Positions 6,545 to 13,071 of a DNA stretch of 13,071 bases are shown here, in pieces. The position numbers and the translations under genes were made by a program. Source of the stretch: CAISIP01 sp041581405 (lineage in GTDB: Bacteria; Pseudomonadota; Gammaproteobacteria; Burkholderiales; Burkholderiaceae_C); the NCBI GenBank assembly GCA_041581405.1, contig JBFIDI010000112.1, positions 1-13,071 of the forward strand, written 5' to 3'. Below the pieces are notes generated by a model, which was not told the origin of the DNA, searched no databases, and saw nothing but the letters and a program-made list of their open reading frames with translations. Each line of letters opens with the position of its first letter. The first letter of the stretch is position 1.

Positions 6545-7527
6545 TGGCGGCCTCCCGCGAACACGCGGCGTCCCCGGCCGTGCTCGGCACCGGGCGGCGC
6601 GCAGCCGCCACACCGCTGCCGCCACGCTCCGCACTGGGCGCCGTCCTGGGCTCGGACCGGGCCTTCATGCTGCTGGCCACCGTGCCCTGCGCGATCTGGC
6701 TGCTGGTCATGACCCTGGGGCCGGCACTGTTCAACCTGGTGGCCAGCCTGACGCCGATGAACCTGACGCGGCCGGGTTCGGGCTGGGACTTCTCGCAGCC
6801 GTTCGCGAACTACCTGCTGATGCGCGAGGACGATCTGTTCCTCAACTCCTTGTGGGTACAGGCACGGCTGTCGTTCTGGAGCGTGTTGCTGCAGATGGCC
6901 ATGGGCCTGGGCATCGCGCTGATCCTCAACATCCAGACGCCGCTGTACCAGCGCCTGCGCACCGTGTTCCTGGTGCCGATGGTGCTGCCGCCGATCGTCG
7001 TGGCCGTGATCTGGAAGGTGCTCTACGACCCCAGCACCAGTCCGCTGTACTGGTTCATGGGCCTGTTCGGACTCGACGACGTCGCCTCGATGACCACCAG
7101 TGCCGACTGGGCACTGACGGCCATCATCATCGGCGAGACCTGGGAGTGGTTTCCGTTCACGATGCTGATGATCCTGGCCGGGCTGAGCACCTTGCCCGAG
7201 GAGCAATACGAAGCCGCCCGCATCGATGGTGCATCGACGCTGCAGATCACCTGGGAGGTCGTGCTGCCGCACATCTCCAACGTGCTGATCGTGGCGGCCA
7301 TCTTCCGCATGATCGACAGCTTCAAGGCCTTTCCGCTGATCTATGTGCTGACCTCGGGCGGACCGGGGCATGTCACCGACACCACCAATTTCTATTCCTA
7401 CCGCCAGGCCTTCGAATACTCCTTCATCGGGTATTCGAGCGCGATCACCGTGGTGCTGCTGTCGATCACGACCGTGCTGAGCATCATCGCGCTCAAGCTG
7501 GTGAAATGGAGGCGCACCGATGGCTGA
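6541..7527 (+). CDS. ABC sugar transporter permease, MalF/UgpA type
   Basis: A 328-residue inner-membrane permease with six predicted membrane segments: about residues 40-65, 100-130, 140-160, 190-220, 240-265 and 295-320. The cytoplasmic EAA loop that docks the ATPase is present as EEQYEAARIDGASTLQITWE. It has a long, proline- and arginine-containing cytoplasmic N-terminus of some 40 residues before the first helix. The start overlaps the binding-protein stop in an ATGATG context (6541 or 6544), so translation is probably coupled. It pairs with the next permease to form the heterodimeric channel. Family assignment is certain; the transported sugar is unknown. Confidence 0.92.
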   Translation: MMAASREHAASPAVLGTGRRAAATPLPPRSALGAVLGSDRAFMLLATVPCAIWLLVMTLGPALFNLVASLTPMNLTRPGSGWDFSQPFANYLLMREDDLFLNSLWVQARLSFWSVLLQMAMGLGIALILNIQTPLYQRLRTVFLVPMVLPPIVVAVIWKVLYDPSTSPLYWFMGLFGLDDVASMTTSADWALTAIIIGETWEWFPFTMLMILAGLSTLPEEQYEAARIDGASTLQITWEVVLPHISNVLIVAAIFRMIDSFKAFPLIYVLTSGGPGHVTDTTNFYSYRQAFEYSFIGYSSAITVVLLSITTVLSIIALKLVKWRRTDG

Positions 7528-8347
7528 TATCCGTCACGCAAGCCGCACCGAACGTGCGATCGTCCTGTTCGTCACGGCGCTGATCCTGTTTCCGGTGCTG
7601 TGGCTGCTGTTCCTGTCCTTCGTACCGGGGCAGGATATCGCCGGCGGCTTCGGCACGATCGGGCGACGCTTCACGCTGGAGAACTTCACCAGCCTGTGGG
7701 ATGCGGTGTTCGCGAACTCCTTCGTCAACAGCCTGGTGGTCAGCGTGGTTTCGGTGGTCATCGCCATCGCGCTCGGCGCGCCGTTCGCCTTCTGGCTTTC
7801 GCGCGCGCACCTGTCGGCGCGCTCGGACTTCGGGATCGGGCTGATCATCCTGGCCACCCGCATGGCGCCGCCGATCGCGTTCACGCTGCCCTACTTCCTG
7901 GCCTACCGCTACGCGGAGATCATGGACACCCGCATCGGCCTGATCCTGGTCTACGTGACCATCAACCTGTCGCTGGTGGTGTGGACCATGCGCACCTTCT
8001 TCGACGGCGTGCCGACCTCGATCGACGAATCGGCCGAGATCGACGGCGCCAGCCGCTTCCAGACCTTCTTCGAGGTCGTGTTGCCGATGTCCGCGACCGG
8101 CCTGGTCGCCACCACCATCCTGGCCTTCATCTATGCCTGGAACGACTTCTTCTTCGCGCTGATCCTGACCCGCACCGAAGCCATGACGGCACCGGTGGCG
8201 ATCGTCAACTTCCTGAACTTCGAGGGCTGGGAATGGGGCAAGATCGCGGCCGGCGGCGTCATGGTCATGGCCCCGGTGGCGCTGTTCTCGCTGGCGATGC
8301 AGAAGTACCTGGTCAAGGGCTTGTCGGCCGGAGCGGTCAAGGGATGA
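7520..8347 (+). CDS. ABC sugar transporter permease, MalG/UgpE type
   Basis: A 275-residue permease with six predicted membrane segments, starting with IVLFVTALILFPVLWLLFLS. Its EAA loop reads SIDESAEIDGASRFQTFFEV, and it ends in GLSAGAVKG, the typical tail of the MalG/carbohydrate CUT1 permeases. GGAGG at 7508-7512 lies seven bases before the ATG, inside the end of the first permease gene; the two genes overlap by 8 bases. It forms the channel with the preceding permease. No ATPase gene follows: the next genes are metabolic enzymes, so an MsmX/UgpC-like ATPase must be supplied from elsewhere. Confidence 0.92.
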   Translation: MADIRHASRTERAIVLFVTALILFPVLWLLFLSFVPGQDIAGGFGTIGRRFTLENFTSLWDAVFANSFVNSLVVSVVSVVIAIALGAPFAFWLSRAHLSARSDFGIGLIILATRMAPPIAFTLPYFLAYRYAEIMDTRIGLILVYVTINLSLVVWTMRTFFDGVPTSIDESAEIDGASRFQTFFEVVLPMSATGLVATTILAFIYAWNDFFFALILTRTEAMTAPVAIVNFLNFEGWEWGKIAAGGVMVMAPVALFSLAMQKYLVKGLSAGAVKG

Positions 8348-9384
8348 GCCTGCCCACCCAATCCGTCGGAGGCACCGCCGTCAGCACGCTGGGATTCGGC
8401 GCCGGCCCGATCGGCGGCTTCCGCGGGCCGGTCAACGAGGCCGAAGCCCGCGATGCACTCGCGGCCTACTGGACCCACGGCGGGCGTTACATCGACACCT
8501 CGCCGCTGTACGGCTACGGCTGCAGCGAACTGCGCGTCGGTGCCTTCGTGCGCGAACACGCCGGCGCCACCGTGTCGACCAAGATCGGCCGGGTCCTGCG
8601 ACCGCAACGCCCGGGCGACGACCTGGCCACGCTGCGCCGCGGCGGCCTGCCGTTCTGGCCGCAGTTCGACTATTCGTACGACGGCGCCATGCGCTCGCTG
8701 GAGCAGTCCTGCCTGCGCACCGGGCTGACCCGATTCGATATCGTGCTGGTGCACGACCTCGAGCCGCAGGCCCATGGCGCCGACTACCCCCGCATGTTCG
8801 ACACCTGCATGAACGGCGCCTGGCGCGCCTTGCGCGAATTGCGCGATGCCGGCGACATCCGGGCCATCGGCGTGGGCGTCAACGACACGGCGGCGGCGAG
8901 AGCCGTCGCGTTTGCCGGCGGCTGCGACGTGGTCATGCTGGCCGGACAATATTCGCTGCTCGACCATGGCACCGACGTGCTGGACTTCTTCGACCAGTGC
9001 CAGCAGCGGCAGATCGGGGTGCTGGCCGCCGGGGTGTTCAACTCCGGCATCCTGGCCACCGGCACCGGTTCCACGGCCAGTTACGGCTACCGGCCCGCGC
9101 CCGCCGACATCCTGGCCCGCGTGGCGGCGATCGAAGCAGTGTGCCGACGCTTCGACGTCGCCTTGCCGGCCGCCGCGATCCAGTTCGTGCAGGCGCATCC
9201 GGTCGTGCGTTCGGTCGTGCTCGGCTCGGCGTCCGCGACCAACGTGGTCGACAACATGGCGCATGCCAGCCGCGCCATACCGATCGCGTTCTGGCAGGCG
9301 CTGGTGCAACAGGATCTGTTGCCGGCGAACCTGCTCCCGTCCTACCCTTCTTCCCTTGCGAGGCATGCGCATGCTCACCGGTGA
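8344..9384 (+). CDS. Aldo/keto reductase, L-fucose / D-threo-aldose 1-dehydrogenase type
   Basis: A 346-residue TIM-barrel aldo/keto reductase. The catalytic tetrad is D51 (IDTSPLYGYG), Y56, K80 (STKIGR) and H137 (LVHD). Two segments, FDYSYDGAMRSLEQS (109-123) and FNSGILATG, mark the subgroup that contains D-threo-aldose 1-dehydrogenase and bacterial L-fucose dehydrogenase, which oxidise the anomeric carbon of L-fucose, D-arabinose or L-galactose to the lactone with NAD(P)+. Pyridoxal 4-dehydrogenase is in the same subgroup and remains a weaker alternative. The ATG overlaps the permease stop (ATGA), so uptake and first oxidation are co-translated. Predicted role: first cytoplasmic step on the imported sugar, its lactone going to the amidohydrolase downstream. 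Confidence 0.85.
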   Translation: MSLPTQSVGGTAVSTLGFGAGPIGGFRGPVNEAEARDALAAYWTHGGRYIDTSPLYGYGCSELRVGAFVREHAGATVSTKIGRVLRPQRPGDDLATLRRGGLPFWPQFDYSYDGAMRSLEQSCLRTGLTRFDIVLVHDLEPQAHGADYPRMFDTCMNGAWRALRELRDAGDIRAIGVGVNDTAAARAVAFAGGCDVVMLAGQYSLLDHGTDVLDFFDQCQQRQIGVLAAGVFNSGILATGTGSTASYGYRPAPADILARVAAIEAVCRRFDVALPAAAIQFVQAHPVVRSVVLGSASATNVVDNMAHASRAIPIAFWQALVQQDLLPANLLPSYPSSLARHAHAHR

Positions 9385-10189
9385 ATCCCTGTTGTTTCCA
9401 CTCATTGCCGATCCGATCCGGCACGTCAAGGCACCCGCCATCTTCCAGCCCGTGTTCGACGAACGCGGACTCGACTGGTTCCTGTTCCCGCTGCATGTGC
9501 CACAGCAGCAGTTCGAGAGCCTGTTGCCCCAGTTGTGCACGCTGGGCAATGTCGGCGGCTGCGTCGTCAGCGTGCCGTTCAAGGCCCGCGCCGCGCGCCT
9601 GTGCGACCGGCTCGGCCCCATGGCCCAGAAAGGCGGGGTCGTCAACACGGTGCGTTTTGCACCCGATGGCGCGATCGAGGGCGAGATCCTCGATGGTGTC
9701 GGACTGGTGCTGTGTGCGCAGCAGGCCGGCATCGCACTGGCCAACGCGCGCATCCTGCTGCGCGGCGCCGGTGGCGCGGCCTCGGCGATCGCGTTCGCGC
9801 TCGCCGACCGGGGACTGGGCACGCTCACGATCGCCAACCGCAGCACCGACAAGGCCGATGCGCTGGTGGCCAGCGTATTGGCGCATTACCCGCACTACCC
9901 GATCAGCCGGGGCGACTTCGACCCTGCGGTGCACGACGTGCTGGTCAACGCCACCTCGCTGGGCATCGCGGCGTCCGACCCGCCGCCGGTCGACCTGTCC
10001 ACGCTGCATCCGGGCATCGGCGTGATCGACATCGTGGTGCCCGAGACACCGTTGCGCCAGGCCGCGCAGGCGGCCGGCTGCCGCAACACCGGTGGCCGTC
10101 CGATGGTGGCGGCGCAGATTGCCGCGCAGATCGACTTCTGGAGCGGAGCCATCGCCACCACCCCGAATCTGTTGTACCGTCAAACCTAA
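9371..10189 (+). CDS. Divergent shikimate/quinate dehydrogenase homologue (AroE fold) with altered substrate pocket
   Basis: A 272-residue AroE-fold protein. Catalytic K71 (VSVPFKA) and D108 (LDGVG) are kept, as are N92 (VNT) and the cofactor loop GAGGAA (132-137) followed by NRS (156-158), which suggests NADP(H). The shikimate-gripping motif HSxSP is changed to HVKAP, so both serines are lost; the asparagine before VTVPFK is replaced by valine, and the NTDG context becomes ILDG. Chemistry is therefore probably a polyol/keto dehydrogenation on a different substrate, perhaps a cyclic or lactone sugar derivative (inference). The start at 9371 is favoured over ATG 9365 because GCGAGG (9358-9363) lies seven bases before it. 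It overlaps the aldo/keto reductase gene by 14 bases and sits mid-operon, far from any aromatic pathway gene. Confidence 0.85.
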   Translation: MLTGESLLFPLIADPIRHVKAPAIFQPVFDERGLDWFLFPLHVPQQQFESLLPQLCTLGNVGGCVVSVPFKARAARLCDRLGPMAQKGGVVNTVRFAPDGAIEGEILDGVGLVLCAQQAGIALANARILLRGAGGAASAIAFALADRGLGTLTIANRSTDKADALVASVLAHYPHYPISRGDFDPAVHDVLVNATSLGIAASDPPPVDLSTLHPGIGVIDIVVPETPLRQAAQAAGCRNTGGRPMVAAQIAAQIDFWSGAIATTPNLLYRQT

Positions 10190-10206
10190 AGAAAGGCAGC
10201 GACCCC

Positions 10207-11259
10207 ATGCAAGGTCCCGGCATCTTCCTGATCCAGTTCCTCGGACCCGAGGCTCCGTTCAATACCCTCGAAGGTCTGGCCACCTGGTGTGCCGACCTCG
10301 GCTTCAAAGGCGTGCAGGTCCCCACCTTCCGCAAGGACATCTTCGATCTCGCGCTGGCGGCGCAGAGCAAGTCGTATTGCGACGACGTCAAGGGCATGCT
10401 GGCCGACAAGGGCCTGCAGATCACCGAACTCTCGACCCATCGCCAGGGCCACATCTGCGCCTTCAACCCGGCGTTCGACCACATGCTGCGCAACTTCGGC
10501 CCGCCGGAGCTGGCGGACAAACCGGAGGCGCGCAAGGCCTGGGCCCGCGAGCAACTGATGCTGGCCGCCCGCGCCGCGGGCAACCTGGGGCTCAAGACCC
10601 ATGCCTCGTTCTGCGGCAACCTGCTGTGGCCGTATTTCTATCCCTACCCGCCTCCACCACCCGGCCTGATCGACGCCGGCTTCACCGAACTGGCCCGGGT
10701 CTGGCGGCCGATCCTGGACGCATTCGACGAACAGGGCGTGGACGTGTGTTTCGAGATCCACCCGGGCGAGGACGTGCACGATGGCGTGACCTTCGAGATG
10801 TTCCTGGAAAAGCTCGGCGGCCATCCGCGCTGCAACATCCTGTACGACCCCAGCCACATGCTGCTGCAGCATATCGACTACACCGGCTTCATCGACGTCT
10901 ACCACGAACGCATCAAGGCCTTCCACGTCAAGGATGCGGAGTTCATCCCGAGCGCGCGCTGCGGCGTGTACGGCGGCTTCCAGCGCTGGGGCAACCGCCC
11001 GGGCCGGTTCCGCAGCCTGGGCGACGGACAGATCGATTTCGGTGCCATCTTCTCGCGCCTGGCCTACCACGGTTATGCCGGCTGGGCGGTACTGGAATGG
11101 GAGTGTTACCTCAAGCGCGCGCAGGACGGCGCACGCGAGGCCGTGCCCTTCATCAACGACCATATGATTGCCGTGACCCAGACCGCCTTCGACGCCTTCA
11201 TGACCGATGAGGCCGACGACGCGACCAACCGCAAGCTGCTGGGATTGACCACCAACTGA
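10207..11259 (+). CDS. Sugar isomerase/epimerase, xylose-isomerase-like TIM barrel
   Basis: A 350-residue TIM-barrel protein of the AP-endonuclease-2/xylose isomerase-like family. Likely metal ligands are E183 (CFEIHPGED), D214 (YDPSH), H240 (FHVKD) and E297 (VLEWE), with H217 also conserved. It is longer than the 3-epimerase in this window and has an insertion around FRSLGDGQIDFG, a subgroup commonly found beside dehydrogenases in sugar, inositol and 3-keto-glycoside loci. Proposed activity is aldose/ketose isomerisation or epimerisation of an oxidised sugar; no exact reaction can be assigned. AAAGG at 10192-10196 precedes the ATG by ten bases, and the gap from the AroE-like gene is 17 bases. 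It shares only fold and ligand pattern with the epimerase at 4039, so it is not a recent duplicate. Confidence 0.85.
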   Translation: MQGPGIFLIQFLGPEAPFNTLEGLATWCADLGFKGVQVPTFRKDIFDLALAAQSKSYCDDVKGMLADKGLQITELSTHRQGHICAFNPAFDHMLRNFGPPELADKPEARKAWAREQLMLAARAAGNLGLKTHASFCGNLLWPYFYPYPPPPPGLIDAGFTELARVWRPILDAFDEQGVDVCFEIHPGEDVHDGVTFEMFLEKLGGHPRCNILYDPSHMLLQHIDYTGFIDVYHERIKAFHVKDAEFIPSARCGVYGGFQRWGNRPGRFRSLGDGQIDFGAIFSRLAYHGYAGWAVLEWECYLKRAQDGAREAVPFINDHMIAVTQTAFDAFMTDEADDATNRKLLGLTTN

Positions 11260-11267
11260 TTTCGACC

Positions 11268-11984
11268 ATGCCCGTGCACAAGCCCTCCGCCGAGAACGCC
11301 GACAACCCCGAGTTGCCCGAGCGCGACCGCAACCTGCGCGACGTCGCCTACGACCGGCTGCAGAAGATGTGGCTCGACGGCACGATCAAGCCGCACCAGT
11401 GGCTGAGCCAGAGGCAGGTGGTGGAGATGACCGGCGCGCCGCTGGCGCCGGTGCGCGATGCGCTCAAGCGCATGGAGGCCGAAGGCCTGGTCAGCCTGCA
11501 GCCCAAACGCGGCATCTACACGCTGGGCATCACGCCCCAGCAGATCAGCGAGATCTACGAGTTCCGGATGCTGCTGGAAGTGCCTGCGGTGGGACGGGTC
11601 GCCGAACGGCCGGACCTTGTCACCGTGGGCCGCATGCTCAGCGTCAGCAAGGCGCTGTACGCGAACCGCAACGGAACCGACGAGGCCTGGGCCGCGGAAT
11701 TGCCGCAACGCATCGAGGCCGACGTCGAGTTCCACCGCTACATCATCGGCCAGTTCCACAACGCCTTCATCGCCGACGCGTTCGACCGGGCCATCTCGCG
11801 CCAGCGGCTGTACCGGCTGACCTTCCCGGGCAGCAACCTGCGTGACGGCGCCGCGCTGGCCGAACACATCGACGTGTTGTCGGCCATCATCAACGGCACG
11901 CCGGCCTCCGCGATGGAAGCCATGCGCACCCACCTGGGGCGGGCCTTGCGGCGTACGCTCGACCTATCTGAGCGCTCAGATTAG
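11268..11984 (+). CDS. GntR-family transcriptional regulator with FCD domain, operon-terminal
   Basis: A 238-residue protein. The winged helix-turn-helix occupies about residues 22-86 (LSQRQVVEMTGAPLAPVRDA, then LKRMEAEGLV). The FCD effector domain has the metal set D152, H156 (EFHRY), H200 (AEHID) and H222 (RTHL). It differs clearly from the regulator at 913, being closer to the VanR-like branch. The start lies only 8 bases after the isomerase stop and has no good Shine-Dalgarno, so it is likely translated by coupling. The last codons (SERSD and stop) contain a perfect 16-bp palindrome (11966-11981) that matches sites in front of the operon and of the next gene. Inferred role: feedback repressor of the transporter operon and the amidohydrolase/sulfatase unit. 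A LacI-type regulator elsewhere is the alternative for those sites. Confidence 0.9.
   Translation: MPVHKPSAENADNPELPERDRNLRDVAYDRLQKMWLDGTIKPHQWLSQRQVVEMTGAPLAPVRDALKRMEAEGLVSLQPKRGIYTLGITPQQISEIYEFRMLLEVPAVGRVAERPDLVTVGRMLSVSKALYANRNGTDEAWAAELPQRIEADVEFHRYIIGQFHNAFIADAFDRAISRQRLYRLTFPGSNLRDGAALAEHIDVLSAIINGTPASAMEAMRTHLGRALRRTLDLSERSD
11966..11981. promoter_or_regulatory. TGAGCGCTCA operator, copy 2 (16-bp perfect palindrome in the GntR gene end)
   Basis: ATCTGAGCGCTCAGAT is a perfect 16-bp palindrome, the most symmetric of the three copies. It lies within the last codons of the regulator gene and touches its TAG stop. Its centre is 110 bp upstream of the centre of copy 3, so it could act as an auxiliary site for the amidohydrolase promoter. 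Confidence 0.65.
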
Positions 11985-12035
11985 GTTGATCGATTTCGCG
12001 CACTCCCCTTCTCTTTAGCTTGTAAATATTCATGA

Positions 12036-12050
12036 ACAGCGGCCCGCTGT
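12036..12050. repeat. 15-bp palindrome ACAGCGG-C-CCGCTGT, possible weak terminator
   Basis: Seven-base arms flank a single central C. As RNA it could fold into a six-pair stem with a three-base loop; six T residues follow only ten bases later (12061-12066), too far for a standard intrinsic terminator. It could end the upstream operon inefficiently or be a protein site. It falls between operator copies 2 and 3. Confidence 0.35.
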
Positions 12051-12068
12051 GTGCATCACATTTTTTGC

Positions 12069-12098
12069 TTGCCCAATCTGAGCGCTCAGTTATACAAT
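12069..12098 (+). promoter_or_regulatory. Putative promoter of the amidohydrolase/sulfatase unit
   Basis: TTGCCC (12069-12074, 4/6) and TACAAT (12093-12098, 5/6) are separated by 18 bases. Operator copy 3 fills the spacer, so a bound protein would exclude RNA polymerase. The predicted transcript starts near 12105, giving a leader of about 60 bases. Confidence 0.55.
12078..12089. promoter_or_regulatory. TGAGCGCTCA operator, copy 3 (amidohydrolase promoter)
   Basis: CTGAGCGCTCAG is a perfect 12-bp palindrome placed between the predicted -35 and -10 boxes, the classic position for a repressor site. The core is identical to the copies at 5119 and 11969. Confidence 0.7.
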
Positions 12099-12164
12099 CC
12101 CTATCCATGGCCGGTACGGGGCTTTCGACCCCCCCCGAGCCACGACACCGAAACCAGGAGACAC

Positions 12165-12959
12165 ATGCCCACCACCGCCCGCACGATCGACGCGCATTGC
12201 CATGTCTGGCCGGACGCAACTGGTACCGCGGTGGCTCCGCGTGAGCCGGCCGGCTACAGCATCGAGACCCACTTGGCCCGACTGGCCGAACACGGCATCG
12301 ACGCCACCGTGCTGGTGCCGCATATCGCCTACGACGGACGCGACCTGGGCTACCTGCACGCATGTGCCGCACGGTACCCGGGCCGCTGCGCCGTGATGGG
12401 TGCCATCACCGGCGCCGAGGTCGCCGAACCGCACCGTCTCGACGCCGACATCGCGCACGGCGTGCGCGCGTTCCGCATCCGGGCCGCCGATATGACCGAG
12501 CCGCTCGACGCCCTGTGCGAACACCTGGCACGGGCCGGCGGCGTGTTGTGCCCGCTGGTCACGCGCGAGCAGGCGCGCGCGGGCGCGCTGGGCGCGATCG
12601 GCCCGCTGGCCGACCGGCATCCGGCTTTGCGCATCGTGATCGACCACTTCGGAGGCGACCACAACTCGCCGGTGCTGGAGCAACTGGCGCGACGCTCCAA
12701 CATCCTGCTCAAGGTGTCCGATTTCGGCGCGTTCGACCAGCCGCCCTACGACGCGGCACGAGCGGCCACTGTCGCGATGTGCGCCCTGTTCGGCGCGCAG
12801 CGCCTGATGTGGGGCAGCAACCTGCCGGTCTTCGCGCTCGATACGCGCCAGGACCTGGGCGCCGCCTGGCACGCGATCCGCGATGCCACATCCCTGGGCG
12901 ACGCCGAACGCGCCGCCATCCTGGGCGGCACCGCCGCCACCGTCTTCTTCCCGCACTGA
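12165..12959 (+). CDS. Amidohydrolase-2 family metal-dependent hydrolase (sugar lactonase-like)
   Basis: A 264-residue TIM-barrel hydrolase of the COG3618 / Pfam Amidohydro_2 type. Strand one carries the metal motif HCHVW (11-15), H161 sits in VIDHFGG, and the strand-eight motif is MWGSNLPV with N219 where many relatives have aspartate. Well-known members include L-fuconolactonase, 4-sulfomuconolactonase and 2-pyrone-4,6-dicarboxylate lactonase. Here it would suit opening the lactone made by the aldo/keto reductase (inference from context). AGGAG at 12156-12160 lies four bases before the ATG. It has its own operator-controlled promoter and is followed 12 bases later by a sulfatase gene. The Asn at the usual Asp position is common in part of the family, so it does not by itself imply inactivity. 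Confidence 0.85.
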   Translation: MPTTARTIDAHCHVWPDATGTAVAPREPAGYSIETHLARLAEHGIDATVLVPHIAYDGRDLGYLHACAARYPGRCAVMGAITGAEVAEPHRLDADIAHGVRAFRIRAADMTEPLDALCEHLARAGGVLCPLVTREQARAGALGAIGPLADRHPALRIVIDHFGGDHNSPVLEQLARRSNILLKVSDFGAFDQPPYDAARAATVAMCALFGAQRLMWGSNLPVFALDTRQDLGAAWHAIRDATSLGDAERAAILGGTAATVFFPH

Positions 12960-12971
12960 GCACCGACCTCC

Positions 12972-13071
12972 ATGTCCACCACACCACCGAACATCATCTT
13001 CATCATCACCGACCAGCAGCGCTACGACACGATCGCGGCGCTGGGCGCGGGCCATGTCGACACGCCGAACA
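12972..13071 (+). CDS. Sulfatase, N-terminal fragment (cut by window edge)
   Basis: Only the first 33 codons are present. The opening PNIIFIITDQQRYDTIAALG is the characteristic first strand of alkaline-phosphatase-fold sulfatases (Pfam PF00884), with the metal-binding aspartate in ITDQQ. The formylglycine motif (CxPxR) and the rest lie beyond the edge, so it cannot be judged whether the enzyme is intact. No signal peptide precedes the fold, which suggests cytoplasmic action on an imported sulfated sugar. There is no clear Shine-Dalgarno, and the gene follows the amidohydrolase by 12 bases, so it is probably coupled. Phosphonate monoester hydrolases share this opening and are an alternative. 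Confidence 0.8.
   Translation, partial: MSTTPPNIIFIITDQQRYDTIAALGAGHVDTPN

Noticed and set aside
5192..6634. 480-codon minus-strand frame opposite the sugar-binding protein gene, and similar long antisense frames at 8131-9852 and 10186-11163
   Set aside because: They lie opposite strongly recognisable genes and have no motif or ribosome site; expected in GC-rich coding DNA.
12048..12060. TGTGTGCATCACA as a CRP-type site
   Set aside because: The half-site spacing is wrong for the TGTGA-N6-TCACA consensus, and one half is imperfect.
1..13071. Mobile element, CRISPR, tRNA or phage-type signals
   Set aside because: No transposase or integrase, no regular spaced repeats, no tRNA-like cloverleaf and no target-site duplications were seen; the repeats present are short promoter elements.

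Overview
The window is 13 kb of GC-rich, densely coding bacterial DNA with strong G/C preference at third codon positions. It reads as a carbohydrate-catabolism island. The style suggests a high-GC proteobacterium, most likely Burkholderiales-like: Tat-exported ABC sugar-binding protein, FCD-type GntR regulators, AKR and COG3618-type sugar-acid enzymes, and ATGA gene overlaps. That assignment is an inference from gene content only. No RNA genes, CRISPR arrays, insertion sequences or origins were seen.

Layout. (A) 1-886 (+): the C-terminal part of a FAD-dependent oxidoreductase. (B) 913-1632 (-): a FadR-type GntR regulator, divergent from a two-gene unit 1860-4029 (+) encoding a zinc-dependent sugar-acid dehydrogenase (LgoD/RspB-like) and a UxaB-like mannitol-dehydrogenase-family reductase. 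The divergent intergenic region holds a perfect 19-bp inverted repeat (1717-1766), each arm of which contains a GntR-type TGG-N5-CCA box. (C) 4039-4887 (-): a ketose 3-epimerase of the D-tagatose/D-psicose 3-epimerase family, convergent with the reductase. (D) 4888-5167: an AT-rich double promoter region. (E) 5168-11984 (+): a tightly coupled seven-gene operon: Tat-exported sugar-binding protein, two permeases, aldo/keto reductase of the L-fucose/D-threo-aldose dehydrogenase type, divergent shikimate-dehydrogenase homologue, TIM-barrel isomerase/epimerase, and a second FCD-type GntR regulator. (F) 12165-13071 (+): an amidohydrolase-2 protein (lactonase-like) followed by the start of a sulfatase, behind its own promoter.

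How it may work together (inference): the transporter imports a sugar or small glycoside, using an ATPase encoded elsewhere. The aldo/keto reductase would oxidise C1 to a lactone and the amidohydrolase would open it. The zinc dehydrogenase, UxaB-like reductase and 3-epimerase would invert stereocentres by oxidation, epimerisation and reduction. The sulfatase suggests that the natural source is sulfated. No dehydratase, kinase or aldolase is present, so the pathway is incomplete here. The substrate cannot be named from sequence alone.

The main regulatory discovery is a palindrome, TGAGCGCTCA. It occurs three times, in front of the transporter operon (5119), inside the last codons of the second GntR gene (11969), and between -35 and -10 of the amidohydrolase promoter (12079). 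This ties segments E and F into one regulon.
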